In this document: positions 63,179 to 64,000 of the stretch, in pieces | Numbering within the stretch: position 1 is the first letter of the stretch | How the letters are laid out: each line of letters begins with the position of its first letter | DNA from: Alphaproteobacteria bacterium | GTDB lineage: Bacteria; Myxococcota_A; UBA796; GCA-2862545 | DNA: 64,000 nt | Direction of reading: 5' to 3' | Assembly (NCBI GenBank): GCA_020632875.1 | Contig: JACKET010000016.1 | Location: 1-64,000, forward strand | Made by a program: the position numbers and the translations under genes | The notes under the pieces: model-generated | Seen by the model: only the letters and a program-made list of their open reading frames with translations | What the model was told of the DNA's origin: nothing | The model's database searches: none

Positions 63179-63802
63179 TCAAGCGTCGCGGGGTGTTCCG
63201 AGCGCCGCGAGCCGCTCGCGGACGAATCCGAGCCTTCGCACGTGGTCTGCATGTGCCGACGGGGACGGGCGCGACTGGCGCTCGAGGCGCTCGAGGTGAC
63301 CGACGAGCTGCGCGAGGTGCTCGCGCACGTGCGGGTCGTGGCCCTCGAGCAGGCGGGGGCCGTACTCGAGCGCGAGGCCCGTCGCGGGCTCGGCGCCGGG
63401 CTCGGCGACCACGACCTCGGCGAACCGCCCGGCCTCGCGGGCGAGACCCTCGTCGACGATGCGCCAGCCGTTCTCCGCGAGCCACGTGCGCAGCGCGCAC
63501 GGGTCGTCCTGGGCGTGGAGGACCGCGCGGCGGACCGAGGGGCCCCGCGCGAGGATGCGGGCGATGGAGCGCGCGCCCATCCCCGCGATCACGACGGTGC
63601 CGAGCGCGCGGAAGCAATCGAGCCCGTCGGTGACGACCCAGTCGATGCCCGGGGCTCGCGCGTGGTCCTGGATCTCCGTCGCGATGGCGCCGATCGCCGC
63701 GGCGACCCGCCCGTGGTCGGCACCCACGTCGACGCGTGGTGGTGGCCCTTCGAGGGCGAAGCGGACCAGCAGGTCGCGGCGGGGACGGCCGGCGCTCGCC
63801 AC
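63179..63802 (-). CDS. TrmK-like tRNA (adenine22-N1)-methyltransferase
   Basis: A 207-aa SAM-dependent methyltransferase. The SAM loop VDVGADHGRVAAAI and the characteristic GLDCFRALGTVVIAGMGARS segment followed by IARILARG match TrmK (YqfN/SP1610 family), which modifies A22 of tRNA. RTWLAENGWRIVDEGLAREA is also typical of the family. The first helix is shortened and the C-terminus has an extra helix pair (LAQLVGHLERLERQ). The GTG start shares its G with the stop of the upstream gene (TAGTG). Family name given with fair confidence. Confidence 0.75.
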   Translation of the reverse strand: MASAGRPRRDLLVRFALEGPPPRVDVGADHGRVAAAIGAIATEIQDHARAPGIDWVVTDGLDCFRALGTVVIAGMGARSIARILARGPSVRRAVLHAQDDPCALRTWLAENGWRIVDEGLAREAGRFAEVVVAEPGAEPATGLALEYGPRLLEGHDPHVREHLAQLVGHLERLERQSRPSPSAHADHVRRLGFVRERLAALGTPRDA

Positions 63803-64000
63803 TACTCGGCCCGGCGCGCCTGCACGCGCTTCGCGGCGGCGAGGATGCCGTCGAGGGCCTGCTCGGGGGCGTCGTCGGCATCCCAGCGCCCGATCGCCGC
63901 GCGGACCTCGGCGAGCACGGACTCGAGGGAAGCCGCGTCGTCCGCGACGCGCTTTCGCCGCTCCTCCATCGCGAGGACGTCGGCGAGCGTGGATTCGAGC
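63802..64000 (-). CDS. C-terminal part of an unidentified protein (truncated by the window edge)
   Basis: An open frame on the minus strand enters at the right edge and ends at TAG (63804-63802). The visible 66 residues are helical and charged: the stretch EERRKRVADDAASLESVLAE, then GRWDADDAPEQALDGILAA and KRVQARRAE. It would form coiled coil or helical bundle. The stop overlaps the GTG of the TrmK-like gene, so the two are coupled. The family cannot be told from this tail. Confidence 0.55.
   Translation of the reverse strand, partial: LESTLADVLAMEERRKRVADDAASLESVLAEVRAAIGRWDADDAPEQALDGILAAAKRVQARRAE

Overview
The window is about 64 kb of G+C-rich bacterial chromosome, roughly two-thirds G+C by eye, with almost no plasmid or phage character. 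Several features together point to a Myxococcota-like (former deltaproteobacterial) organism: lipoproteins with repeated Asp-rich 'putative metal-binding' motifs (DCDDxNPxVxP...C.GID..C), a protein-kinase/ATPase/TPR fusion, an alternative complex III operon, a secreted protein ending in a MYXO-CTERM-like Cys/hydrophobic/Arg tail, and a YbjN-like gene. The taxonomic call is an inference. No rRNA or tRNA gene was found.

Layout. 1-8448: a complete type I-E CRISPR-Cas operon on the minus strand (cas3, cse1, cse2, cas7, cas5, cas6e, cas1, cas2). From cse1 onward the genes overlap by a few bases and several use GTG or TTG starts. It runs into a CRISPR array of which only the leader-proximal repeat is inside the window. 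8836-20200: envelope and housekeeping genes: a secreted protein, two tandem degenerate sulfatase-like proteins, a D,D-carboxypeptidase, a GT-C glycosyltransferase-like protein, fructose-1,6-bisphosphatase, an M1 aminopeptidase with HEAT-like repeats, and an endonuclease I lipoprotein. 20768-28081: a YiiX-type amidase-like protein, a KAS III-like synthase, a RadC/JAMM-DinG helicase fusion, a thioesterase-like protein, MurG and a small secreted protein. 28155-34762: the kinase-ATPase-TPR regulator, then a TPR protein-aroQ-accB-accC run. 35487-38005: an AroK-AroB fusion with a lipoprotein behind it, and a YbjN-like gene. 38084-43061: a bactofilin-like gene and a split Mla/MCE lipid-transport locus (mlaF and two different mlaE on the minus strand, mlaD on the plus strand). 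43065-50701: an MBL-fold hydrolase, phosphofructokinase, a TerB-like gene, a radical SAM/phosphoesterase pair and lipoproteins. 50771-58544: alternative complex III (actABCDEF), a quinol:cytochrome c oxidoreductase. 58646-64000: an oxidoreductase-like gene, rsmD, an ethylmalonyl-CoA decarboxylase-like crotonase, a lipoprotein, the MYXO-CTERM-like protein, a TrmK-like methyltransferase and the end of a further gene.

Three intergenic regions (about 20.2-20.7, 34.9-35.4 and 45.9-46.4 kb) hold copies of one dispersed non-coding element with long terminal inverted repeats built on the motif CGCAGATGACGCAGAAGGA. The first copy has a second, A+T-richer inverted-repeat element inside it. This family is the most novel-looking structure in the window. 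Other points of interest are the JAMM-DinG fusion, the twin MlaE permeases, the crotonase with ethylmalonyl-CoA decarboxylase active-site features, the degenerate sulfatase and phosphoesterase active sites, and several apparently leaderless genes with a TAGnAT box 5-8 bases before the start codon.
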